Positions 1 to 5,219 of a DNA stretch of 5,219 nucleotides are shown here, one piece after another. The stretch lies in the NCBI GenBank assembly GCA_003551945.1, contig PUNZ01000124.1, positions 1 through 5,219 on the forward strand. Reading direction: 5' to 3'. The stretch comes from Halovenus sp. (GTDB lineage: Archaea; Halobacteriota; Halobacteria; Halobacteriales; Haloarculaceae). Within the stretch, counting starts at the first letter, position 1. Every line of letters begins with the position of its first letter. The notes beneath the pieces are model-generated. The model was given only the letters and a program-made list of their open reading frames with translations. It had not been told where the DNA came from and searched no databases. Position numbers and translations under genes: made by a program.

Positions 1-1
1 G

Positions 2-97
2 AGTCAGGCCGCGTTAATTAAATGGGCTGGAAATGAAGCTACACGCAATGTGGTCGCCGACGGAGTTCTCGTATCGAAAATTCGCACGGAAAGTTGA
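2..97 (+). other. Possible C-terminal tail of an upstream gene entering the window
   Basis: A reading frame is open from the left edge to a TGA at 95-97 and encodes about 31 residues (for example QAALIKWAGNEATRNVVADG). It looks protein-like but matches no family I can name. It would overlap the first 65 bp of the glycosyltransferase gene called at 33. Third-position G/C is higher in the glycosyltransferase frame over this stretch, which argues that the overlap frame is chance. If it is a real tail, the next gene could instead start at the GTG at 102, five bases after this stop. Sequence left of the window would decide. Confidence 0.2.
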
Positions 98-1217
98 CCA
101 CGTGGGACACTGGAACGGCATCAAGTTTTCTGCTGAGTTACTCTCGCGAAAGACAGTTCTTTCACCAGTTGTCGATCGATTATGTGATCGCGGAACGTTC
201 GACATCGCTTCACAAGCCACCCTTCACGCAATTGCTGATCCGTTACTCAGCGTTACGGAGGAAACAATGTCGTACGGTGCACTCGCAGCACCGTTCGTCG
301 CGAACACTGGACCGGGATATGTGTTTACCGAAACTGGTCTGGCCACAACACCTGATGGGACGATTCTGAACGAGACCCTCTTTCCACAGGATCGTGGCAG
401 ACGGTTCGTCGTCGCGAAACTAATCTGGCAGCTGTTTTTCGAGTCGGCTGACCTGACTACCGCACTCGTTCGAAAAGACGTGACAACAGTGGATTCACGA
501 GCCAAATCACTCGAGGTTTTGGCCCCGTTGATACCCCGATACAGCGATAACTACTATCACTGGTTGATCGAAACGGTTCCAACCATCCGGTACCTCCGGG
601 CCTTCGAGGTACAAACTGGACTAGACGTGATCTACCTGGTTCCGGGCGATGCCCCCTCGTGGCTCGAGGAAACGCTAGAACTACTCGAGATTCCAGATGA
701 AAAAATCGAATGGGCCTCGAGTCCTGTTTATTACGCTGATCAATTGGTGTTACCTTCGTTCCCTCTCCAAATCCGACAGGACTATGACTGGATCATCGAA
801 ACCGTTCTCGACAACGTTCATTTGGATACAAACCGTATCGACGCGGGAAATAATGTTTACATATCCCGGTCAAAAGCAATAGAGCGCCGAGTGATTAATG
901 ATAAGGAAGTTGTAGAAACGCTATCTAAATATGGCTTCAAGCGCTATCACCTCGAGAATTTGAGCGTTTCAGAAAACATCAAATTGTTCAACGAGGCGGA
1001 TGTAATAGTTGGTGCCCACGGCGCTGGTTTGACTGACCTGATCTATTGTGACGATGCAACGGTGGTCGAACTCTTTGGGTCGATGATAAAAAATCCCTAC
1101 AAGCGTCTTGCAGAAGTGGTTGGAATTCGGTATAAATCCATCGAGTGTCAACCTAGGGCCACTGATATTTATGTAAACCCCAATGTCCTTGAAGAAGTCG
1201 TTAAAAACAACCTTTAA
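33..1217 (+). CDS. GT61 (DUF563) family glycosyltransferase
   Basis: Probable sugar transferase of the GT61/DUF563 family, expected to act in the cytoplasm on an activated sugar and a glycan acceptor; donor and acceptor cannot be told from sequence. The 394-residue protein shows the family's landmarks in order: the NYYHWLIE motif (173-180), an YISRSKAIERR segment (276-286) typical of the start of the C-terminal half, GAHGAGLTDLIYC (327-339) and VELF (345-348). No signal peptide or membrane helix is evident. ATG at 33 is the first start after an in-frame TAA at 15-17; ATG at 48 or GTG at 102 are alternatives, and no strong Shine-Dalgarno sequence or TATA box is visible in the 32 bases before it. 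It converges on the minus-strand P-loop gene with a 15-bp gap. GC falls from about 52-55% in the first half to about 42% toward the 3' end. The family call is firm; the exact start is less so. Confidence 0.9.
   Translation: MKLHAMWSPTEFSYRKFARKVDHVGHWNGIKFSAELLSRKTVLSPVVDRLCDRGTFDIASQATLHAIADPLLSVTEETMSYGALAAPFVANTGPGYVFTETGLATTPDGTILNETLFPQDRGRRFVVAKLIWQLFFESADLTTALVRKDVTTVDSRAKSLEVLAPLIPRYSDNYYHWLIETVPTIRYLRAFEVQTGLDVIYLVPGDAPSWLEETLELLEIPDEKIEWASSPVYYADQLVLPSFPLQIRQDYDWIIETVLDNVHLDTNRIDAGNNVYISRSKAIERRVINDKEVVETLSKYGFKRYHLENLSVSENIKLFNEADVIVGAHGAGLTDLIYCDDATVVELFGSMIKNPYKRLAEVVGIRYKSIECQPRATDIYVNPNVLEEVVKNNL
1199..1213 (-). terminator. Possible T-tract terminator for the minus-strand operon
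   Basis: Read on the minus strand, the end of the converging glycosyltransferase gene gives TTGTTTTTAACG, about 20-30 bases past the stop codon of the P-loop gene. Archaeal termination often uses short T-tracts without a hairpin, so this five-T run is a plausible but weak terminator. It would lie inside the 3' end of the opposing gene because the gap between the genes is only 15 bp. Confidence 0.25.
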
Positions 1218-1232
1218 CATTTGTAGTAAGCG

Positions 1233-1922
1233 TTAGTTGCCGTCCTCCAATAGCACTCTCAACTCCCGTTTGATTTGATTGGTCGATTCCTCAACCGATC
1301 CAATGTTCTCGACGTGAATTATCGTAACCCCAAGCCCCTCAGCCTTACTGATTATCCGTGAACAGTCCCCACGCATCTGATCGATGACTCTTACTTTGTC
1401 ATCGGTTTCTATCCATGGTTTGGAAAGAACTTGTTTACTGCGGTTTTGCTGGCGATTATCACAGATTGGGGCTGGTGCGTCAACGTGAACTAAAATCGAT
1501 GGGAGCGGAACGACATCAAGATACTCTCCGAGGTTAAACGAATTTTGTTCTGTCCGAAAGAGGATAGACAAGGCTCGTTGTAAAAAACCCTCATCCAGAA
1601 CGACTGTTGTACGCGGTGACAACATCGTGACTGCACTTTCGTACTCGCCTGCTGTCCCTAAAAGCATCTCGAGTAAATGCAGTGGTTCGTAGGTAGCTTT
1701 CATCCCCACCTGAACTAGCATCTTTGCATAAGTTGGTCTCCGAAAAAGAAACCGAGACACGTTCCACCCCTTCTGGTGAAACCGTCTCTTGGATCTCTGC
1801 GAAAAGAAATAGCACCGTTTAGACTCGCTGAAAGGACATTGGATTAAGTCCTCCTCCGCCAATGCCGTATAAATTGTAGTTTTACCGGAGCCTGGTGGCC
1901 CCAAAAATTCGATATGTGACAT
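1233..1922 (-). CDS. P-loop NTPase, small-molecule kinase-like
   Basis: A 229-residue P-loop protein that probably binds ATP and may phosphorylate a small molecule or sugar; the substrate is unknown. A textbook Walker A motif, GPPGSGKT, sits at residues 8-15 right after the first beta strand. VVLDEG (107-112, D110/E111) fits a Walker B or nucleoside-kinase-type DE motif. ILVHVDAP (143-150) followed by R157 and R161 resembles the strand and arginine-bearing lid of thymidylate or deoxynucleoside kinases. No membrane segment is seen. The start ATG (1922-1920) is 9 bp downstream of the sulfatase-fold gene's stop, with AGGA as a possible weak ribosome-binding site, so the two are very probably co-transcribed. 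It is not a clear adenylylsulfate kinase: the Walker A motif is GPPGSGKT, not the usual GLSGSGKS form. A general ATPase role is the main alternative. GC is about 47%, low for the right half of the window. Confidence 0.8.
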   Translation of the reverse strand: MSHIEFLGPPGSGKTTIYTALAEEDLIQCPFSESKRCYFFSQRSKRRFHQKGWNVSRFLFRRPTYAKMLVQVGMKATYEPLHLLEMLLGTAGEYESAVTMLSPRTTVVLDEGFLQRALSILFRTEQNSFNLGEYLDVVPLPSILVHVDAPAPICDNRQQNRSKQVLSKPWIETDDKVRVIDQMRGDCSRIISKAEGLGVTIIHVENIGSVEESTNQIKRELRVLLEDGN

Positions 1923-1934
1923 TAGGACGTCCTA
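1923..1934. repeat. Perfect 12-bp palindrome at an operon junction
   Basis: TAGGACGTCCTA is identical to its reverse complement. On the minus strand it begins with the stop codon TAG of the sulfatase-fold gene and ends directly before the ATG of the P-loop gene. It also carries the AGGA that could serve as ribosome-binding site. Symmetry ends exactly at these 12 bases. It may be chance, a dimer-binding site, or a small hairpin affecting translation of the second gene. Confidence 0.6.
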
Positions 1935-2897
1935 TACATATCCGAGTGCCTGAAGTCGATCTTGGATCAATTCTTCATCGAGGCAATAATCTCCGACTGG
2001 TTCGTCCGTAGTGATTAATCGGCGTTCACTACCTTCGACTATATGCCAAGGAACAATTCGAAGTTGTGGGCACTTGATATCACCGGGATGTCCGTAGAGA
2101 CGGTTTGTGAACCAAAATACCCGGTCGCCAAGCATTTCTCCATGGTCTGCTGTAATAACTGTTCTGCCGTCAATTTGTTTGATCAGGTCCGAGACTTGTT
2201 CTAGTACGATATCTAAACTTTCCTGATACGCCTGCCGGAGTTCGGAGCGAGCAACTTTTCCCGTCTTGACAGCGTCCCACATACTTATACCAGTCCGCTC
2301 GTAAGTTTGGCTTTCTGTCCCTCGGTTTCGGTTGTACCCTTGAAGATCAACTCTCTGGCGGAGGCGGTCGGCGGTTGGTCCGATGTATGGTCTATGTGGT
2401 TGCATGAAGTGAACAATTAGTCGCTTATTAGGGTATGACTCGTTAGCCTCCAGCGCCGCTTTCACGACATCCTGCGGTTGGACTGTTCCGATCTCTTCAT
2501 CCCATCGGTCGAGTACCGTGTGCATAGCATGAAACACGCCATCATTGAGCTTTCTTGCGTGTGGATTTGCAGTCACATAAACACTGTCGTGAAGTGTTCG
2601 ACCATTGAAGTTGTGCTGCATATATGGCCAGCTGTTGCTCCCCCCCGAAACTACACTCTCCAAGGATCCTTCGATATTACGTTGTTTCATATAATAGTCG
2701 TATCGGCAGGCATCGAGTATTACAAGTGTATCCCAATCACGAGATATCACATCGACACCCTTTCTATATTTATTCTGAAAGTAATAGTTTCCAGCCAGAT
2801 GAACTGGTTTACTCAATACTCTGTGGCCTTCCCATACGAAGAGACTGGGACGGTTAAGTGCAGTTTTAAGATTAGAGATATTATAACGTTCTAGCAT
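1932..2897 (-). CDS. Alkaline phosphatase/sulfatase-superfamily protein
   Basis: A 321-residue protein of the alkaline phosphatase-like superfamily, metal enzymes that hydrolyse or transfer phosphate or sulfate esters. Visible landmarks are VILDACRYD (59-67; D62 as first metal ligand), a GGSNSW loop (85-90) where S87 or S89 would be the nucleophile, QPHRPYIGP (166-174, H168), TADHGE (249-254, D251/H252 as metal ligands) and YGHPGD (268-273, H270). The classical sulfatase C/S-x-P-x-R formylglycine signature is absent, so arylsulfatase activity should not be assumed; a phosphatase, phosphodiesterase or phosphotransferase role is equally possible. There is no signal peptide or membrane helix, implying a cytoplasmic enzyme acting on a glycan precursor (inference). 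The ATG at 2897-2895 lies just downstream of a TATA-like box. A run of seven G on the coding strand (2640-2646) encodes part of the nucleophile loop. It leads a two-gene operon with the P-loop gene. GC is about 47%, and it lacks CTCGAG. Confidence 0.85.
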   Translation of the reverse strand: MLERYNISNLKTALNRPSLFVWEGHRVLSKPVHLAGNYYFQNKYRKGVDVISRDWDTLVILDACRYDYYMKQRNIEGSLESVVSGGSNSWPYMQHNFNGRTLHDSVYVTANPHARKLNDGVFHAMHTVLDRWDEEIGTVQPQDVVKAALEANESYPNKRLIVHFMQPHRPYIGPTADRLRQRVDLQGYNRNRGTESQTYERTGISMWDAVKTGKVARSELRQAYQESLDIVLEQVSDLIKQIDGRTVITADHGEMLGDRVFWFTNRLYGHPGDIKCPQLRIVPWHIVEGSERRLITTDEPVGDYCLDEELIQDRLQALGYV

Positions 2898-2935
2898 TTA
2901 GCCCAAATTGTTCACTACCACACAAATATTTTCTT
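2898..2935 (-). promoter_or_regulatory. Promoter of the sulfatase-fold/P-loop operon
   Basis: Read on the minus strand, AAAATATTT (2932-2924) is a good archaeal TATA box centred about 31 bp before the start codon at 2897. Transcription starting about 26 bp from the box would give a leader of only about 5 nt, the near-leaderless arrangement common in haloarchaea. Together with the promoter of the gene at 3062, it makes a 164-bp divergent control region. Confidence 0.55.
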
Positions 2936-3015
2936 GATGTCAGAGCTGTTATTCCACGGAGTTCGTTTATACTCATACCATAGCGACCCAGAAATTGAAT
3001 CTTTCGACAATCGGT

Positions 3016-3061
3016 AACCAACGGTTTTTAATCACCTCGTTCAAACGGACAGAGCAACGGG
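3016..3061 (+). promoter_or_regulatory. Promoter of the soluble GT2 gene
   Basis: TTTTTAA at 3025-3031 is a TATA-like box centred about 34 bp before the ATG at 3062, predicting a leader of under 10 nt. Its left side carries an AACC-AAC-GGTT inverted repeat (3016-3026), which overlaps the TFB/TATA contact area and could be a regulator site. A second, weaker TATA-like element, TTTATACT, lies further upstream at about 2966-2973 and would give a longer leader. Confidence 0.5.
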
Positions 3062-3946
3062 ATGCCACGTCACTGTTCATTTAAGCCGTCGATTATAATT
3101 CCGGTCTACAACGATGCCCAGGGCGTCAATACAACTCTCGAGTCGTTGTTCAATAGTACAAATCAAGACGCCCAAGTCGTCGTCGTCGACAACGATTCCA
3201 TTGATGAAACTCCTGCAATCGTCGCAGAATACGCAAGGGTTCAAGACCACCTCACACTCATCTTCGAACGCGATATCCAATCATCCTACGCAGCCAGAAA
3301 CACCGGCATCGAGTATGCAGACGGCGACATAATCTGCTTTCTCGACGCAGATCAACGAGTAACCGATGGCTGGCTCGAGGCTGCCCTCGCTCAACTCGAT
3401 GCCAAAGACGCCCACTATCTCGCCCCGAATATCGAACTCGAGGCACCCGAAAACCCGACCAGAACGGCTCAGTACAACCAAGTCTCAGGATTTCCAATAG
3501 AGGATTTCCTCGAGCACCACAAGTACGCGCCCACCTCGTGTCTGTTCGTCACCCGCGAACTGCTCGAGGACGTCGGTCACTTCGACGAGCGACTGGTTTC
3601 CGGCGGCGACCTCGAGTTCGGGAACCGCGTGTACGACGCGGGGTACGACCTCGTGTTCGCGCCCGATTCGACGGTGATCCACCCAGCTCGAGCGGACTTT
3701 CGATCGCTGTGGAAGCGGAACGTCCGCATCGGTCGCGGACACTGCCAGCTACAGCGGTACTACCCGGATCGTTACGGTCGCGTCGGCATCCCTCCCCGAC
3801 CGAGCGGGATTCGGACCGACCAGTACGATGGGTCGTTACATCCGCTCGTCTACCGGTCGATCGCCCTTTCGATGACCGGGGCTCGAGGTGTCGGCTACGG
3901 TCGGGAGTGTCTCTCGGTGCTCGCCGACAGAATTCGAAATCGGTAA
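3062..3946 (+). CDS. GT2 family glycosyltransferase (soluble)
   Basis: A GT-A-fold family 2 glycosyltransferase of 294 residues, expected to transfer a sugar from a nucleotide-sugar donor in the cytoplasm. The N-terminus runs straight into the first strand, SIIIPVYND (10-18), which supports the ATG at 3062. VVVDNDS (40-46) is the second nucleotide-binding strand, and FLDAD (93-97) contains the DxD-type metal site D95/D97. GGDLEFGNR (181-189) corresponds to the acidic acceptor/catalytic-base region. The C-terminal part (about 205-240, with an IHPAR motif and basic residues) is typical of haloarchaeal GT2 enzymes. No membrane helix is visible. The gene has its own promoter and diverges from the sulfatase-fold operon. 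Its stop is only 5 bp from the stop of the opposing GT2 gene. GC climbs from about 47-50% in the first 240 bp to 60-70% after about 3540, and the last half carries many G/C-ending codons, suggesting a mosaic gene. Donor and linkage cannot be predicted. Confidence 0.92.
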   Translation: MPRHCSFKPSIIIPVYNDAQGVNTTLESLFNSTNQDAQVVVVDNDSIDETPAIVAEYARVQDHLTLIFERDIQSSYAARNTGIEYADGDIICFLDADQRVTDGWLEAALAQLDAKDAHYLAPNIELEAPENPTRTAQYNQVSGFPIEDFLEHHKYAPTSCLFVTRELLEDVGHFDERLVSGGDLEFGNRVYDAGYDLVFAPDSTVIHPARADFRSLWKRNVRIGRGHCQLQRYYPDRYGRVGIPPRPSGIRTDQYDGSLHPLVYRSIALSMTGARGVGYGRECLSVLADRIRNR

Positions 3947-3951
3947 CGAAG

Positions 3952-5115
3952 TCAGGATTCGCGTTCGAAGACGTCCCTCGAGCCCGCGTCCAACTCCCAG
4001 GTTCCGTCGTCGTCGTCCCCAGACAACAGTCGCACGGAGGCGATCGCCAGCGAAATCTGTGAGTCGAAGACGACGTAAAACGGTTGCAGAGGGCCGAGCA
4101 GATCCCAGTTCCCCAGTGCGACGAAAATACCGAGTGCAACCGGCCCTACGATCCCGACCGGGCCCAACACAAGAAAGAGCATGAGGAACACCGTCGCCAG
4201 GAACGCGGTCAACAGCCACGGAGATATGACGAGGAAGAACCAGTTAAACGGGATCACGAAGCGACCGTACCAGCCGTAGCGCCCCAAGAGGTCGCGGTGT
4301 CTTCCGAGCAGCTGTAACAGACCCATCGCCCGTCGATCTTTCCGCTGTCGGCGGCCCCTGATATCGGACACCCCCACTTCGGCAAAACGCATCTCGGGGT
4401 CCATCACGACCCGTTTTCCCTGCTTTCGGATGTTGACGGCGATTTCGGTATCGTCCGCCAGCGAATCCGTGGAAATTGGCTGGAAGTACTCCCGACGAAA
4501 CGCAAAACAGGGGCCGTGAACGATGAACGTCGAATCGAGGTGTGACTCGAGGGCCTGATTCCGGGCCTGGATATCACGATAGTTCTCCTCAACCTTGCTT
4601 TGGCCGAGAACTTCCGTCTGTCGTCCCGTTACCGCACCGATGGTCGGATCCTGTAGATTGGCAACGGCGTGCTCGAGCACGTCCGAACCCAGCCGTGAGT
4701 CACAATCAGTCCGAAAGATGATGTCGTGGCTCGCCGCCTCGATGGCGAGATTGACTGCACGGGCGACGCCACCGCGGTCGTCTTCCTCGATCAGTGTGAG
4801 TGCTGGTCCCTCCACATCGCGTGTCTCAAAGAACGATCGCACCACGTCAGCCGTGCCGTCGCTACTCGAGTCGACCACGACGATCTCGAGTTTCGAAGCA
4901 GGGTAGGAAAGCGAACAGAGCCGGTCCAGGGTCTGCTCAACGATCTGAGCCTCGTTGTACGTCGGCAAGACGATGCTCACGGGTTCGGGACCGGGCCCGT
5001 CGGTCTCTGGCTTTGCAGCCGGCGAGGACCATGGCTCGAGTTTCCAGGAGAGGGTGAGATAGAGGAGGGACGGAAGCATAAGAACGATACCGAGGCCAAC
5101 GACGACGGGGAGCAT
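3952..5115 (-). CDS. Membrane-anchored GT2 family glycosyltransferase
   Basis: A 387-residue family 2 glycosyltransferase with membrane anchors. An N-terminal hydrophobic helix (about 2-22) precedes the GT-A domain: SIVLPTYNEA (47-56), VVVDSSSDGT (79-88), the DxD-type site D137-C-D139, and DDTE (221-224) as the likely catalytic-base motif. RRQRKDRR (255-262) occupies the place of the Q-x-x-R-W motif of processive synthases but lacks the tryptophan. Two hydrophobic stretches follow (about 285-306 and 308-335), then a less hydrophobic segment (343-363) and a short acidic tail. This layout resembles cellulose/hyaluronan-synthase-like and lipid-linked glycan transferases and places the enzyme at the cytoplasmic face of the membrane; a polyprenyl-phosphate or lipid-linked acceptor is likely but inferred. 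ATG at 5115 is preceded by GAGAGGT as a possible ribosome-binding site and by a TATA box. GC is about 60-65%, so it matches the host-like background better than the middle operon. Confidence 0.92.
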   Translation of the reverse strand: MLPVVVGLGIVLMLPSLLYLTLSWKLEPWSSPAAKPETDGPGPEPVSIVLPTYNEAQIVEQTLDRLCSLSYPASKLEIVVVDSSSDGTADVVRSFFETRDVEGPALTLIEEDDRGGVARAVNLAIEAASHDIIFRTDCDSRLGSDVLEHAVANLQDPTIGAVTGRQTEVLGQSKVEENYRDIQARNQALESHLDSTFIVHGPCFAFRREYFQPISTDSLADDTEIAVNIRKQGKRVVMDPEMRFAEVGVSDIRGRRQRKDRRAMGLLQLLGRHRDLLGRYGWYGRFVIPFNWFFLVISPWLLTAFLATVFLMLFLVLGPVGIVGPVALGIFVALGNWDLLGPLQPFYVVFDSQISLAIASVRLLSGDDDDGTWELDAGSRDVFERES

Positions 5116-5150
5116 TACCTCTCGAATGTGGGTGTTTGGTTAAAAACGTT
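5116..5150 (-). promoter_or_regulatory. Promoter of the membrane GT2 gene
   Basis: Read on the minus strand, TTTTTAAC (5146-5139) is a TATA-like box centred about 28 bp before the ATG at 5115, predicting an almost leaderless transcript. The bases before it read ACAACG, closely matching the promoter of the GT2 gene at 3062. Short GTTT/AAAC arms flank the box (5135-5148). Bases 5151-5219 hold nothing further that I can recognise. Confidence 0.5.
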
Positions 5151-5219
5151 GTAATTCGAACCACGCCGTTTCTCAGGGTATCCTACCGGGTTTGTGTTCA
5201 CCCACGTCGTCCCGATGAA

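Noticed and set aside
1233..1922. Adenylylsulfate (APS) kinase, which would pair neatly with a sulfatase
   Set aside because: The Walker A motif (GPPGSGKT) and the rest of the protein do not show APS-kinase-specific motifs.
2478..2894. 138-residue + strand frame antisense to the sulfatase-fold gene
   Set aside because: The minus frame has clear family motifs throughout; the + frame shows none and lies wholly opposite it.
1932..2897. Calling the enzyme an arylsulfatase
   Set aside because: No C/S-x-P-x-R formylglycine motif and no export signal; only superfamily-level assignment is supported.
2898..3061. Attachment site, CRISPR leader or riboswitch in the 164-bp gap
   Set aside because: No repeats, tRNA fragment or extended stem structure could be seen; two ordinary divergent promoters explain the gap.
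3549..4139. 196-residue open frame on the minus strand, and a 174-residue one on the + strand at 3538-4062
   Set aside because: Both run across the 3' ends of the two GT2 genes in the wrong frame and translate to Arg/Ser/Pro-rich low-complexity protein, the usual shadow of high-GC coding DNA.
4726..5154. 142-residue + strand frame opposite the membrane GT2 gene
   Set aside because: It covers the conserved N-terminal GT-A domain of the real gene and continues into its promoter; no recognisable domain.

Overview
The window looks like haloarchaeal chromosomal DNA, probably from the Natrialbales-type, high-GC, acid-rich group (inference). The evidence is acidic proteins, archaeal TATA-type promoters almost abutting start codons, a strong excess of CTCGAG, and haloarchaeal-style glycan genes. 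It holds five full-length protein genes in the order + - - + -. It reads as part of a cell-surface polysaccharide or glycoprotein-glycan biosynthesis locus. No RNA gene, CRISPR array, transposase or replication origin was recognised.

Left part (1-1232): a GT61/DUF563-family glycosyltransferase on the + strand. Its start lies over the possible tail of an upstream reading frame that enters the window in another frame. Its 3' end converges, with a 15-bp gap, on a minus-strand pair. Middle (1233-3061): a two-gene minus-strand operon. The first gene encodes an alkaline-phosphatase/sulfatase-superfamily hydrolase or phosphotransferase. The second, 9 bp downstream, encodes a small P-loop kinase-like protein. 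A perfect 12-bp palindrome fills the junction. A 164-bp divergent promoter region (2898-3061) separates this operon from the next gene.

Right part (3062-5219): a soluble GT2 glycosyltransferase (+) converges, with only 5 bp between stop codons, on a membrane-anchored GT2 glycosyltransferase (-). The last ~100 bp (5116-5219) hold the promoter of that gene and nothing else recognisable.

How the genes may work together (inference): the three glycosyltransferases would build or extend a lipid-linked or surface glycan. The sulfatase-fold protein and the P-loop protein could add or remove a phosphate- or sulfate-type decoration. Base composition is uneven. GC is about 42-48% by hand-counted 60-base samples from roughly 840 to 3300, and above 60% from about 3540 onward. 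The transitions fall inside the two glycosyltransferase genes that flank the middle operon, suggesting a replaceable cassette in a variable surface-glycan locus. I saw no wholly novel system; the most interesting points are this mosaic structure, the sulfatase-fold/P-loop pair and the shared promoter core.
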